Shown here: positions 44,929 through 55,826 of the stretch, piece after piece
Position numbering within the stretch: the stretch's first letter is position 1
Layout of the letters: each line of letters opens with the position of its first letter
Source of the DNA: Carposina sasakii
Lineage: Eukaryota > Arthropoda > Insecta > Lepidoptera > Carposinidae
Assembly: GCA_014607495.2 (NCBI GenBank)
Contig: CP053161.1
Location: 10,425,115-10,489,114, forward strand
Length of the DNA: 64,000 bases
Direction of reading: 5' to 3'
The notes under the pieces: model-generated
What the model was told of the DNA's origin: nothing
Databases searched by the model: none
What the model saw: the letters and a program-made list of their open reading frames with translations, nothing else
Translations under genes and position numbers: made by a program

Positions 44929-47860
44929 GTAAACTAATTAGATTAGAAACTTTTATTGCATCTTCCTCTCCGCTTATAGTGAGACTACACCTTCACAGCT
45001 CCGGGTGCGCTGATTTTAAAACAATAAAACTAAAGCCCCGCTAACTATAGCGATTGTTCGTGAGAATCTGATTATAGAACTTATTCAATAGATAGATAGT
45101 ATTCAAATGAGTTTTGCCGGTCCCATGTTTATATAATTTTGACAATATAACATGTTTTACCCGTGGAAAATTCATTTTGAAAGCCATTTTACGCAAAATA
45201 AGTACATAAAATTATCATGACATGTCGAAATTATTCAAAAATCAGGCCGATTACCATGTCAGCCGTTCGCGGAAGGGCCGCAAACTTATCGAGGGAAATC
45301 TTGCAAACTGATCGCAACATCAAAAATCTCGATTATTAAAATCTCGTGATAAAATCGAGTTAATGAACAACGGTACTGGAGATGCAGATCGGTCAAAATT
45401 GATTTCTCTCGGTCGAGCCGAAGCGATCGCATCGCATATCGATACGATTTGCGAAAGTGAGTTCGTCCTTATTCTCGCTCGGTTCTAATAAAGTGTGATG
45501 TGCTTGGCCATTGATAGTTTGAAAACCGTCATTTGCTAAATCTGGCGGTATCTTTAAAATGTGTTCATTGATTTATGCCTAAGTTTATAATACTTGGATA
45601 TAATGATGGTAATTATCATTTTGCTATAAAGTGACAACATGATAGTCCCTGGTCTAAAAGTTTAACTAATAGTTCCTTCATTCCATTCCATTTTCCACGC
45701 TGTTTATTTTGCAGAATGCATTATTTCATATACTACTTGCATAGTAATTTTTATTAGCCTTCTATTATCGTTCAATATCTATTAATTCGCTTCACGTATA
45801 TCTAAGGTAGATTTTATAATTCGCTTGGTTACAATAATTTTAATTATAAAAACAGGTTATGACAGTTCTGTAAGTTATAGAGAAGCGAAATAATTTATGT
45901 GTTCTAAACATTATTCTATACCGCACATTTAACTTAACATTATATTGCCTTACAATGGCTGAATATTATCTTTTAATACAATTTATTATACCTACACTTT
46001 AGTTAGATATTTACTTATAATTTGTGAATGTGGTTACCGCCAAACACAATTAGTAGATTACATATATCATGTCTTTGGTAATGAAAACGTGACTAAATCC
46101 AATTTTGACTTAGTAAATTTAATATTATAGTCGCGAGTGACTAATTATTGTTATAGTGAGAGCAGATTGCGAGCCGCAAACTCCAACGGCTTCATTATTA
46201 AATTACAATGAAATAATTCAGGGATATCGATTTTCTCATTCCTGGAATTGTGAATCATACCTATATTATTATTAATGCGAATTATAATATAAATTAATTG
46301 CTTTTGTACATAGTTTTATGGTGTTAGTATGGAATACCACATTTTTTACTATTTGTAAAGTTTGCCCTGACTGGATTATTATTTATTTGCAATTATTTAT
46401 GAACTTTTAACATTATAATGACGGCACTTTATCATAAGTTAATATCATAGTTAGTTACCCAAATCTTACACTGGTTTTATATTGGATGATAAAAACGACT
46501 AAAAGAATAACTAACAAAAAGCAATAAAGCTCAGATATCCAGTAAAATTTGCGATATCTAGAAATAATTATAAAGGGAGTGGTATTGATTTTCAAAGCAC
46601 CCGAGCAGTTGGTCCTTTGACAACTCTGTAACAGTATATTGTTGAATGAAATGATTAACCTCTACGTGGGGCACATTTGTTTGTTACTCTAATGGTATTT
46701 GGTACAGGGTGTTTTATCATTGAATATTTATTGTTGTTGTTCTATCTATACTTGTTTAATATTAAAACGCGCATTATGTGCGTTTTTGTGATTATCTATA
46801 TTAGTGCTACCTGAAATAGATAAAGAGTTATTCGTGTAGGCATAATTCAGAAAAATATAGCTGTGGTTTATGGCATTCTCTTGCCTTTTTTCAATGGAAT
46901 GTACAACGAAAAATGAAAAAAAAAACTTGAAACAAGATTAAAAACATTTCTACATAATAGTCTACATAATAGCATGGGTACAACCAAAATTAAAATAGTA
47001 AAAGTATGATAAACGTATTAAAATGTTATGTTACCTAAATACTTGGCACATAATCAAATAAGCAGCCCTGTATATTAGCACCCATACATGTTATCGAACA
47101 TAGATGTCATAGGGCACGTCCGGACGAATATGACATAAATAACTCCTGCCCTCGTTGACTGGGCGAAATGAAATAAAGACCATATGCGTGCCGGGTACTG
47201 TTACTGTACCGCTGCTAATTCTCTGGCTTTTCTTGTGGCCCAAGTTAAGAGAGGTAATTATTTTTGTAATTACATTAACACATTCCATCTCAGAGCTCCA
47301 AAGTTAAAGAAACAAGTGCTTTGAAAGTTGAGCTTTGTGCACACACGTTAGCTCTAAAGTTGAAATTTGGTAAAATTTAATCAGAGTAAAAGTAGGTAAA
47401 TGTGGAAAAGAAGTGCATGTAGCATATTTTTATACAAAATAGATAAAATTTATTACCCTAGCATGACCGAATTTCAACCACGTGCACTAGTAGGGATATT
47501 TCATTATGCTGACGAAATTATAGACATACACAAAAAGACATCGGCGATGTAATACGAGTATTAACGGTAATTCTTACAAGTGATAATTAAACTCGTTGTA
47601 CTTGGTAAACATTGCACTATAACCCGCAATCGCTTGTGTTTCGAACACGACAGCACGAAGATCGCCCCAACAACTGTCAAAGCTTAGATTCAGTATAACA
47701 GTTGAGAGTAAGCATAATTACAGTACATTGTGCGTTTATTATGTTCGCATATTGTAATATCGCTCAATTGGCGGTCAATGGGCTGAACGCTTATGTGGTT
47801 GTAACCTGCTTTTTTATTGTTGCCATACTGCTCTATTATTTCTAGCATTGTATTACATAA
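44929..47860. other. Mostly unique stretch, CGAT-rich block
   Basis: No gene recognised. The block 45270-45490 is rich in ATCG/CGAT words and contains TATCGATA at 45437-45444. The frames 47091-47288 and 47690-47935 (minus) have no motif. Confidence 0.35.
45437..45444. promoter_or_regulatory. TATCGATA motif (DRE-like)
   Basis: TATCGATA is the binding word of the insect factor DREF, and its CGATA half is that of BEAF-32. It lies in a local cluster of CGAT words. One motif alone is weak evidence for a promoter or boundary. Confidence 0.2.
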
Positions 47861-47985
47861 GTGGGACCTGTCACAATATATTTCTGAAAACAGCATCGAA
47901 ATAGGTCCAGCCGTTTCTAAGATTAGCGAGCACAAACATCGATCCGTTACAATTTTAACAAGTATACCTATGTATAGATATTTTA
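47861..47985 (-). mobile_element. Helitron internal fragment
   Basis: 'agtgggacctgtcacaatatatt', 'ctgaaa.cagcatcgaaat', 'attagcgagcacaaac' and 'cgatccgttaca' match the distal part of the Helitron at 49503-49848 in the same orientation (separate blocks). The CTAG end is missing. Confidence 0.6.
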
Positions 47986-48003
47986 GAATAATTCATAATA
48001 ATA

Positions 48004-48184
48004 CTAGCTGTTGCCCGCGGTTCCGCTCGCGTGGAAAACCCTTATCACTTAGCGGTTTGAAAAATAGATAGTAGCCTATTCTCAGACCAACTTTGTATTA
48101 AATATAAAATTTTATAAGAATCGGTCGAGCCGTTTCGGAGGAGTATGGTAACTAACACTGTGACACGAGAATTTTATATACTAG
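48004..48184 (-). mobile_element. Non-autonomous Helitron, minus strand
   Basis: The plus strand starts CTAGCTGTTGCCCGCGG (inverted 3' terminus, CTAG at 48004-48007) and contains 'tagtagcctattctcaga' and 'gaatcggtcgagccgtttcgg'. It ends near 'ttttatatactag'. It lies 18 bp from another Helitron fragment of the same orientation. Confidence 0.7.
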
Positions 48185-48920
48185 ATGTAAAATAAAACAA
48201 TGAATCTTATTCTACTTTAGTTACCCTTAATTTATGTTATACTTATTGCTCAACGTTTACGGTGATCAAAAAATCGTAGACACTGAATTTATATCATAAT
48301 TAAGCCTATTTTTAGCTTAAACCACGAAGGTCTACAATTTGAACTTAATTAAAGACCTACGTAGATATTCCTTTTTGACGAAAGCTTCAATTTTGTTTCA
48401 ATACACCTACAAATTCTTAAATAAAAACCAATTTGATAAAGTAAAAAGCTTTCAAAGGACCATTTTCAAATCGGATTTACAGTAAACAAAATGAATCGAG
48501 CATTCTATACATTACCGATAACCATGTCATTAATTTATGGTGCTTTAAAACACATCGCTACGTCGAAATAAAATAATAAATAACGCCGATAACCGTGTCC
48601 GGGATCGAGCGTATCAATCGAATGAGAGAATCGAAACAATTGTATTAATCAGCGTTTTGTTGAAATCGAAATAATCGATTGGCTTACCTCGATAATGCTA
48701 CGGGCGCATCACTGGGTGTTATTCTGGTGAATAAATAGAGCATATAGGATGCATAGTTGTCTAAATAACAAGTAGCGGTAATGGTTTAATATTTCACCTG
48801 TAATAACATCATTCATTCATCCTGCAACTAAGTTCTTACGTGTGTACAAAGCTAAGATGAATTTCAACAAAACAACAAAGCTTCGTTCTTAAGAATGATA
48901 TTAGTTTGCCATCAAGCAGG
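48185..48920. other. Unique stretch, no gene seen
   Basis: The 48560-48720 block again is rich in CGAT/ATCGA words. No repeat recognised. Confidence 0.3.
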
Positions 48921-48930
48921 TATAAGTTAA

Positions 48931-49119
48931 ATGGAAAAAATCAAGCTTCAAAAATTCATGGTATCCCCTAAGTTAGCTGCTAATACAAAATTATCGTCGG
49001 ACCAACTAGTTGGCCAACATTTTGCTCAAACGTGTGCAGAAATAGGGTTGTGCATAAACCCTACTGGGAAACCGCCAGCTGCGTTCATTCGATGTTCACA
49101 GCCATTTCACAAACTGTAA
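48931..49119 (+). CDS. Candidate small ORF or first exon, unrecognised
   Basis: A 62-codon frame starting with ATG at 48931. A TAA lies directly before it in frame, so this would be the first coding codon. The frame runs to CACAAACTGTAAGTGCG, which contains a near-ideal splice donor (GTAAGT) at its end. The peptide (MEKIKLQKFMVSPKLAAN..., with ...NPTGKPPAAFIRCSQPFHKL near the end) has balanced, non-AT-driven composition, unlike the other short frames in the window. No domain, signal peptide or family is recognised. It may be a real first exon, a fragment of a decayed element, or chance. Confidence 0.22.
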   Translation: MEKIKLQKFMVSPKLAANTKLSSDQLVGQHFAQTCAEIGLCINPTGKPPAAFIRCSQPFHKL

Positions 49120-49255
49120 GTGCGTTCGGAATTAATTTGCAAAACCAATGGCTGTACAGGTAGGTATAAGGTAAACAGTACTTCAGAGTGAGCATAAAAT
49201 TTTACAAAAATATGAAGAATTAGTGCTTCTTTTCTATAGATTCTGGTAAACGCTC

Positions 49256-49318
49256 CTATGGCAGTGCCCTGGGAGAGGCCTAAGTCCAGAAGTTAACTGC
49301 AAGAGGCCGATGCGATGA
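49256..49318 (+). mobile_element. RTE-type LINE 3' remnant (subfamily A)
   Basis: 'ggcagtgccctgggagaggcc', then 'aagtccagaagttaactgcaagaggc', is a mutated ...LGEAYVQQWTAIG end, followed by a GATG tail. About 60 bp survive. Confidence 0.6.
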
Positions 49319-49447
49319 TGTGGTGTATGAGGAAAAAATCCGACAACTGACAATTTGAAGTAACCGAGTACGATAGTGCAAAAATACAAATATAAATAGA
49401 TAAAGAGGAATCAGGAATAATGTAGTAATCTTTGTATCACAAGATCA

Positions 49448-49490
49448 ATGACGGCCGATTGGTATAGTTGGTAGAGACCTTGCCTTGCTT
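49448..49490 (+). mobile_element. tRNA-derived SINE head fragment
   Basis: 'acggccgattggtatagttgg' carries the A-box-like start shared with the SINEs at 51225-51420 and 58619-58764. It is cut after 'tagagaccttgcc'. A Helitron end begins about 12 bp further on. Confidence 0.55.
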
Positions 49491-49502
49491 GAATATTATT
49501 TA

Positions 49503-49848
49503 CTAGTGGACGCCCGCGACTCCGTCCGCGTGAACTACAGAAAAAACAAAATGTCGAAATTATCCGGGATTAAAACATTTTCCCGGGATAAAAAGTAGCC
49601 TATATGTTAAGTGGGACCTGTCACAATATATTCCTGAAACTGCATCGAAATCAGTTCAGCTTTTTTTTATATTAGCGTGCACAAACGCACAGGCAAACCG
49701 ACAAACAGACAAAAATTCAAAAAATCAATATTTTGGGTACTATTGCGTTGATAGGAGTAGGAGTCCTTTTCCTATAATATTTTTTGTCATATATCTTCCA
49801 TGTACAGACAGCGATCCGTTACATTTATATTATATGTATAGATAGATT
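49503..49848 (-). mobile_element. Non-autonomous Helitron, minus strand, long copy
   Basis: The plus strand begins CTAG-tggacgcccgcgactccg (inverted 3' terminus and hairpin). It contains 'acaaaatgtcgaaattatcc', 'aaaaagtagcctatatg', 'gtgggacctgtcacaatata' and 'acagacagcgatccgttaca'. It is the longest of the Helitron copies here, about 345 bp. No Rep/helicase coding sequence is present. Confidence 0.75.
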
Positions 49849-50311
49849 TACTTGTGGTTACCACATGAAATAAAGAAAAATATTTCATCTAAACATATTT
49901 CACCGAATCGAGAGCGGGCGCTGGTCACAATCAATTCACTAGTAATGTGCTTGTTTTATCACTGCATGTTATATTAATAATCAATTTGGACGAATTGGTA
50001 CCAATTTATAAAAGCGATTATGAAATATATTTAACAGAGGTTCATAATAATTAGTGGTTTACTAATTTACTATATAATAACGGTTGTTGGCGAAACATAT
50101 GTAGAATTTGGACGAATTGCAATGTACCAATCTTATAAAAGTGCCTGTTGCGATTATGTTAAATATAGTTTAACAGATGGGAGAAATATTAATAATAAAG
50201 TGAGCTGTTTTTCATCGAATCACAAATATACAGGTTAAAATTGAATCTCATAATTAATTTATCAGAATTTGGAAATGTAAATTTTATTAATATGTTTACT
50301 ATCTATTTTAT
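49849..50311. other. AT-rich spacer, no gene seen
   Basis: A pair of similar ~60 bp segments ('tttggacgaattg..accaat.tataaaag.g.gattatg', about 49985-50025 and 50107-50160) suggests a small local duplication. Nothing else recognised. Confidence 0.4.
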
Positions 50312-50577
50312 ACATACTTGTATAATATAATCACGCCTTTATCCCTTACGGGGTAGGCAGAGCACCAAGGCCCGTTAGAACCACAAGGTGCCACTTCTGA
50401 CCAATTTTGAAGGTATAGTTGACATGTAAAAGTTCGGTTAGTGGTGACAGGTGGTCAGTCCATCGCCTACAAAACACCAAGACCCACTTGTCCCTCTACT
50501 GACAGTATGCCCGGGAAGAGAAGCAGCTGTAGTATATAAGTACGTTTTTTTTTCACTCTCAGAGCAGCATAGAAGAA
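50312..50577 (+). repeat. Family L interspersed repeat, copy 3
   Basis: Nearly full length, from 'tataatataatcacgcc' to 'agagcagcatagaagaa'. It matches copies 1 and 2 throughout, with a deletion near 'ctactgacagtatgcccg'. Confidence 0.75.
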
Positions 50578-51224
50578 TTACTATCTATTTTTCTTGGTAT
50601 AAAAATAAATAAAACCAGAGTGATCTAAAACCAGTTAAATTCTGGTCTAGAATCAAAGGTTACCTGAAAATTCGCGACAATTTTATATTATTAACTTGTG
50701 ATAATCCTATTTCCCTTTAGTTAAAAAGCAAAATTTTTATTTAATAAACCTTTAACCTAAGCTTGAAGCTAAGGTAAGATGAAAGTGGATTAAACCAACT
50801 TTCAATCCATTTTTTCTTGCAATCTCTCAAAGTTATTTCGGTAGCAAAGATCAATTTTTCATCAATAACGTGGAAAAAGTTTCCGCAGGTATAATATCGA
50901 ACGAGCGCCGGCTGATCCTTATAATCCTCTTAAGCAAGCCCTGATCTGTAACCAAATAAAGTAATATTAAAGGAAAGTTACTGCTTTGAGGGCCACCCGA
51001 TTCAACCTCCTGATTTTATTACGTTTCTTCACATAAGTACCTACGTGTATGCTAAGTCGAATGGAAATATTTGGAATATCTTTGACGATGTTTAAAAAGT
51101 AGGAGATTTGACAATAGGTATATGTCTAGTTTACCTGATCTTCTTTTCAGGTGATTCTAGGATATCCATTTCTGCCAAATGTCAAAAAAAAAATTCACAC
51201 TACACAACACATTAACCTAATACC
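50578..51224. other. Spacer, no gene seen
   Basis: Nothing recognised. Confidence 0.4.
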
Positions 51225-51420
51225 ACATTAAGATCCCTAAGGTCTTGCGTCGTGGGTACTAAGCAACGGTATATAAATACATAGATAAGTATAGAAACAT
51301 CCATGACTCGGAAACAAACATCAATATTCATCATATCAATGTTTGCACCTACCGGGATTCGAACCCAGGACCTATGGCGTCGCAGGCAGGGTCACTACCT
51401 ACTAGACCAATCGGCCGTCA
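51225..51420 (-). mobile_element. tRNA-derived SINE, most complete copy
   Basis: On the minus strand the element starts at about 51420 with 'acggccgattggtctagtagg' (A box region). It has a perfect B box GGTTCGAATCC (plus strand 51355-51365) and then a non-tRNA body 'gttt..ttccgagtcatggatg'. The spacing of the boxes is as in Pol III tRNA promoters. No foldable acceptor stem or anticodon arm survives, so it is a SINE and not a tRNA gene. A second copy with the same body is at 58619-58764. Confidence 0.8.
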
Positions 51421-52469
51421 ATGTTATAATGTGATTATGTTTTAGTACTGTCGGAATGTATTGACTATCTTAAATTAAGATTATTTTGAAATATTAAGGA
51501 GATTTTATTAATAAAACTGCTACTATTATTTTTCTTAAAGCGAGGCGATTTAACAACGAAGAAGCACTAAATTATATATTATCCAAATACATTACATACA
51601 TTTGTATGTGTGTATCTTTTGCTTTACTTCCGTTATGTTATTATTATGAGGATAATCTTATAACAATCTAATGCTTTGATAGTAGTCTGCCCCTTGAGGT
51701 AACTATAAAAAAGATAGGTGACATCGAGAAAAGCTTAAAACTACCGTAAAAGTCAACAGTCTACCCAACTGAAAAGGGAAAATAAACCTTAGATACTTGA
51801 AGATAAATCAAGCGTCTTCGACATTAAAGATAACAAAATATCAATCACCGATGGATTTATCAGCTAAATTTCTATAAACAAGACTAGATCGTGGCCGCCA
51901 TAACTCATTTACGTTTCACAGATTATCACATCGACGCTCTGGGAGATTAATGCGCGTACAGCATAGAGCTTAGTACTCGCAAATCGAGTGTACTCGGGTA
52001 AGATTAGGGTTACATGAATGAGATTGTTATTTTAATATAGAATACAATTTTTCGCTAGTTATATAGAAAATTCTTTAGACATTTTTCTATGAGAAAATGT
52101 ATGTCCTCCGTGTTGTCGGATAGGTCACATCACATTCGTGCACTTAATGATCTTGGTCCATTCAAGGATTTTTCGTGTACAAAAAAAAAAATTGTAAATG
52201 TTTGTTCAAATTGTTACTTCTTAAAACATACACAAAATATATTTACTCATGGATAATTTTATTAACCTCATTATTCTTTATAATTCATTCAAATAGGGTG
52301 TTAGATTAGGTTAAATTACTCTTTTCATCCTTCAAATCATGACTTAGCACAATTTTTTGCTACCCAGCATTTTGTCTGCACCATGAAATCCGAAATGATT
52401 GATACACATGAGATCCACCGATATATTTGGGAAAGGGTACTACCCCAATATCATCGAAGTTCTCACCTA

Positions 52470-52814
52470 TCACTGGCAACCTCGCATGATTTCCCACAGT
52501 GAATTCCCATTTGCAGAAATTGACAAAGTTAGTTCGACATCCCGTGGAGTCACCACTATCGCAGTTAGTAATAGCTGTATGTGTTCATTCAAGCTTGTTG
52601 CTAGATAAGCAGTGATGAGGATAAGATTGTACTGGCAGTCTATAATGAAATATGCATGCGTGACATCCAAGGCATGAAATGACGTTAGCTCGTGCCGTGT
52701 GAGAGATTCTGCATCCCTTGATTTCATGTGGATATTGGTTGTTTCCATTGTAACTTCAGCTACTTGTAAAATCCCATTCCGTGGTATGACTACAATGTTC
52801 GAAATGTTATTCAA
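52470..52814 (-). CDS. Unrecognised 114-codon ORF, possibly a decayed element
   Basis: The longest frame outside the identified mobile elements. The product begins MNNISNIVVIPRNGILQ and ends EIMRGCQ. A stretch around residues 53-85 (HAYFIIDCQYNLILITAYLA...) is moderately hydrophobic. The composition is less AT-driven than that of its neighbours. After the stop, a shifted minus frame continues (VIGENFDDIGVVPFPKYIGG), and the plus strand here also has long open segments with one or two stops, so the true strand is unsure. I recognise no family. It may be a broken gene, an old transposon protein or chance. Confidence 0.2.
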   Translation of the reverse strand: MNNISNIVVIPRNGILQVAEVTMETTNIHMKSRDAESLTRHELTSFHALDVTHAYFIIDCQYNLILITAYLATSLNEHIQLLLTAIVVTPRDVELTLSISANGNSLWEIMRGCQ

Positions 52815-53062
52815 GTGACTTAATCATTTTCAAGTTGTCTGTTCTGCAACCTAAAATTTTTCATCTTATGTAGGTAATGGTACATCTAAATTCATATTAT
52901 AAACTCATTGTCACTAGTTCTAACTGTGTTTTTATTATAGATATGGGACTTAATCTACAAACTTCAGATGTTTTAATTTAGGTATATTTCTTACTAAGAA
53001 ACAGTATTTCAAATGTATGTTATTCGAAGTTACTTCATAGATGTTTAACTGTATTAGGCTTA

Positions 53063-53105
53063 GTATCAGGCGTTACTATTCGGAAGTTAAAATTTCCATC
53101 AAGGG
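53063..53105 (+). repeat. Short repeat shared with 21775-21830
   Basis: 'tatcaggcgttactattcgg' + 'aagttaaaatttccat' matches the inverse of 21775-21830. Only two copies are seen here. Confidence 0.5.
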
Positions 53106-54604
53106 TACGCCCACCACCTTCATAGAATTAGGAAATGAAATGAAATTATTATTAATTTGCTCAAAACATGGTACAATAAAGTTATTATTACATTATTAGA
53201 TCAGAGACATGTTGTGCCAAAAAATGTGGCATGCAAATATTTTAATTTAATCAAATATATTACACAATTAATTTTATAAGTAAAAGTAATAATACTAAAG
53301 CCAAAACCGGCTTTACTCCTGCACAAGAAGAACGACAATTAAACTAGGGATCTGTCTGAATCACAATAATATACTGTTTAAAAATTACCTAGGCATTGGC
53401 ATCAATGAAAACGTGCACGGTGCTTGACAAGCCGACAAAACTCTCGATATAATTTTTTGATATCGAAAGCTTTGACGTGACGCGATCCGATAGATTTCGA
53501 TCTTAATACAAAATGTTTTGGACCATAACTTTAACGCCTCTTACAAGAACCTTAACCTAAGGACATAAGAATTAGAATTGTCTAATATACAAGCTTTGAA
53601 TCAGCGATGTACTCGATAGTTGAGACGGAATTTACTAAAGGGCTTTTCGATTCCAATCGTTTGTGTATGAGGGCCTTAACAAGGCTATTGAATTTGCATT
53701 TATTGCATTTGTATGCTCACTTGTTCCTTTCCGTAAAGGTTTTTGGTCATTTATATGATATTAGAATAGACTTTAGGTAGGTAGGTACTATTGCTTCATA
53801 TTTTTTAAATAGTTTGGCCCTACTTATAATAATAATTTCTTATGTCAAAATATTATTTAGTAGTGGCTCCGCTACATAGTTTATAACTACAAATCGCGAA
53901 AAATAAAAACTAACGTTAGATACTGTACTCAAACTTGATTTTGACGTGATCTACTTCAAGTTGGTGGCAGTCTATATCAGTCATCGTGAGAAGTACCTAC
54001 GTAAGTTTATGTATCTAAAGACTGAAGAATGTCTTTGCATAGCAATGTACCCTTATCTGCCCTACTTGACAACACACAGCTAGAGACCTCATTAGTTAAA
54101 ATACCTATTTCTAGTACCAGGTTCTGGATACAAAACACAATTTCCTTCAAATACGTTGTGTGGTCTACAATCTATGGGCTATTTCTAATACCTTCCATTC
54201 CTGGCAACGTTTCCAACTACCCGCACCTCTTTTGCATTGGCAAGTCGTTCATACAAAGATAATCCTGGAATCTACTTAAAGGAGAGGCTGGTTGTACTAC
54301 AAGACAGATACTTTTCCGTCCGCATAAATTACCGTTCATTACGTAAGCGAATGCTTTATGCTGCAGGATGTCGTGATGAAGGTAGACTTTGAAGTGGTCG
54401 GGTTATTTTTTGCATGGCAGCACGCTAATGTTGCGGATCGCGCGAAATTCACATTTTCACAGTTGTTAATAGGCGTTATTTCTTATTTGCATTTTATGTA
54501 TTACGTTGTACGTTTTGAGGGAGGTTATCTGTAGATAGCTGCTTAGTTTGAATTACCGAAAACAATGAGATAGAGAGTAGACTGATTACTAATTTCTAAA
54601 AACA

Positions 54605-54700
54605 TACATAATAGATGTGTTCCCAAAATGGGATAGCCAAAACTGCACGGATGGAAATGCAGCTGATGTATTCTAGTGAAGCCCCGTATCGGCATAGCTC
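54605..54700 (+). repeat. Family X copy with internal deletion
   Basis: Both ends are present ('gtgttcccaaaatgggatagcc' and 'gatgtattctagtgaagccccg'), joined near 'actgcacggatggaaatgcagctg', so about 100 bp of the middle is missing. The minus frame 54543-54725 is read from it. Confidence 0.65.
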
Positions 54701-55714
54701 TCAAAAATGGGGTGATATAATTCAAAAAACAGTTTAATACGTGTTCATAATTTTATGTATAATGTTTATGAGTGGAAATGGATTAATATTTTACGTTTTT
54801 TACCATAATATCACTAAATCTTAAGACAATACAACGCTGGGATTGATAATAAAATTCAATACAAGTTATTGACGCCTTTCTCAAAACACATTCAAGCTCA
54901 TGCAGATCTGGACTAAAATATGCTTAGATGAATATCTCTCGGTACATTAACGTCCTAAGTACCTCGAACGCGTCGTACGCGCATGTAAAACGCACACTTT
55001 ATGAGAACATATAATTTTATGGTTCGAAATGTATGGTTTTGCACTATTTTTGCTGTTTACTTTAATAGGTTCCTGTACAAGCAGGAAGAGCGTATAGGTG
55101 ATGCGGTATTTAATTATTGTTTTGTACATCATTATTAGCCATATTACTATGTGTGTATGATATTCAATCATGGTGATAGGTGGATTTTAAAGCCAGTATT
55201 CAATTCGACGTCGTCGTCAAATCAATCTTTATCATAAAGTTACCTACCCATAATATTGAATCTGACACTGGTACAACAATCAAAGATACCATTAAATTAA
55301 CTTTTGCGTGAATAATATTACCTGTGTCAAATATATTAAATACGAGTTACACTATCTCTTATAACTGCATTTTTCTCACACGTCAAAACATCAAGCATTA
55401 TCATTGCCATCTTAGCCGACTACCGCGGCACATACAATGTAACATGCTGATACATGGACCAGATACCATCACAATGGACAGCCAGGAAAATATATCCCTC
55501 ACGCATGGATTAAAGATTGCAAAACTAAAGGAAGTATTTTGTTGAGTGACGCTACATAAATTATTTAAGATAAACAAGATAAAAATGGAGCTATCCAATT
55601 TAGCGGAAGATACACTAACATTTTCAAAACTCTCAGTTTGTAATAAAATTCAGTCACTGATCTGATAGATGTAATAATGACTTTATATTTAGTTTACTGT
55701 TTTAATAAATATAA
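54701..55714. other. Spacer, no gene proven
   Basis: A 73-codon plus frame at 55324-55545 ends with a fairly balanced peptide (…GPDTITMDSQENISLTHGL…) but has no recognised domain. The rest is AT-rich. Confidence 0.3.
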
Positions 55715-55826
55715 TATACATATATATAATCAGGCCTTTATCCCTTACGGTGTAGGCAGAGCACCAAGAGCAGATAGAACCACACTTCTGACCAATTTTG
55801 AGGGTATAGTCAAGATGTACAAGTTA
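55715..55826 (+). repeat. Family L repeat, copy 4, truncated
   Basis: Keeps the 'ataatcaggcctttatccc' end and stops after 'gggtatagtcaagatgtacaagtt'. The other ~150 bp are absent. Confidence 0.7.

Larger units (their letters stand above)
51421..54604. other. Mostly unique stretch, no gene proven
   Basis: Contains the 114-codon minus-strand frame listed separately and the short repeat at 53063-53105. The frames at 54029-54262 and elsewhere show no motif. Confidence 0.35.

Noticed and set aside
51350..51420. tRNA gene suggested by a perfect B box
   Set aside because: The body continues as a repeat shared with 58.6 kb, and no acceptor stem or anticodon arm can be folded, so it is a SINE.
55324..55545. 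73-codon plus-strand frame with coding-like C-terminus
   Set aside because: No family recognised and no splice or transcript signal. Kept only as a remark in the spacer entry.
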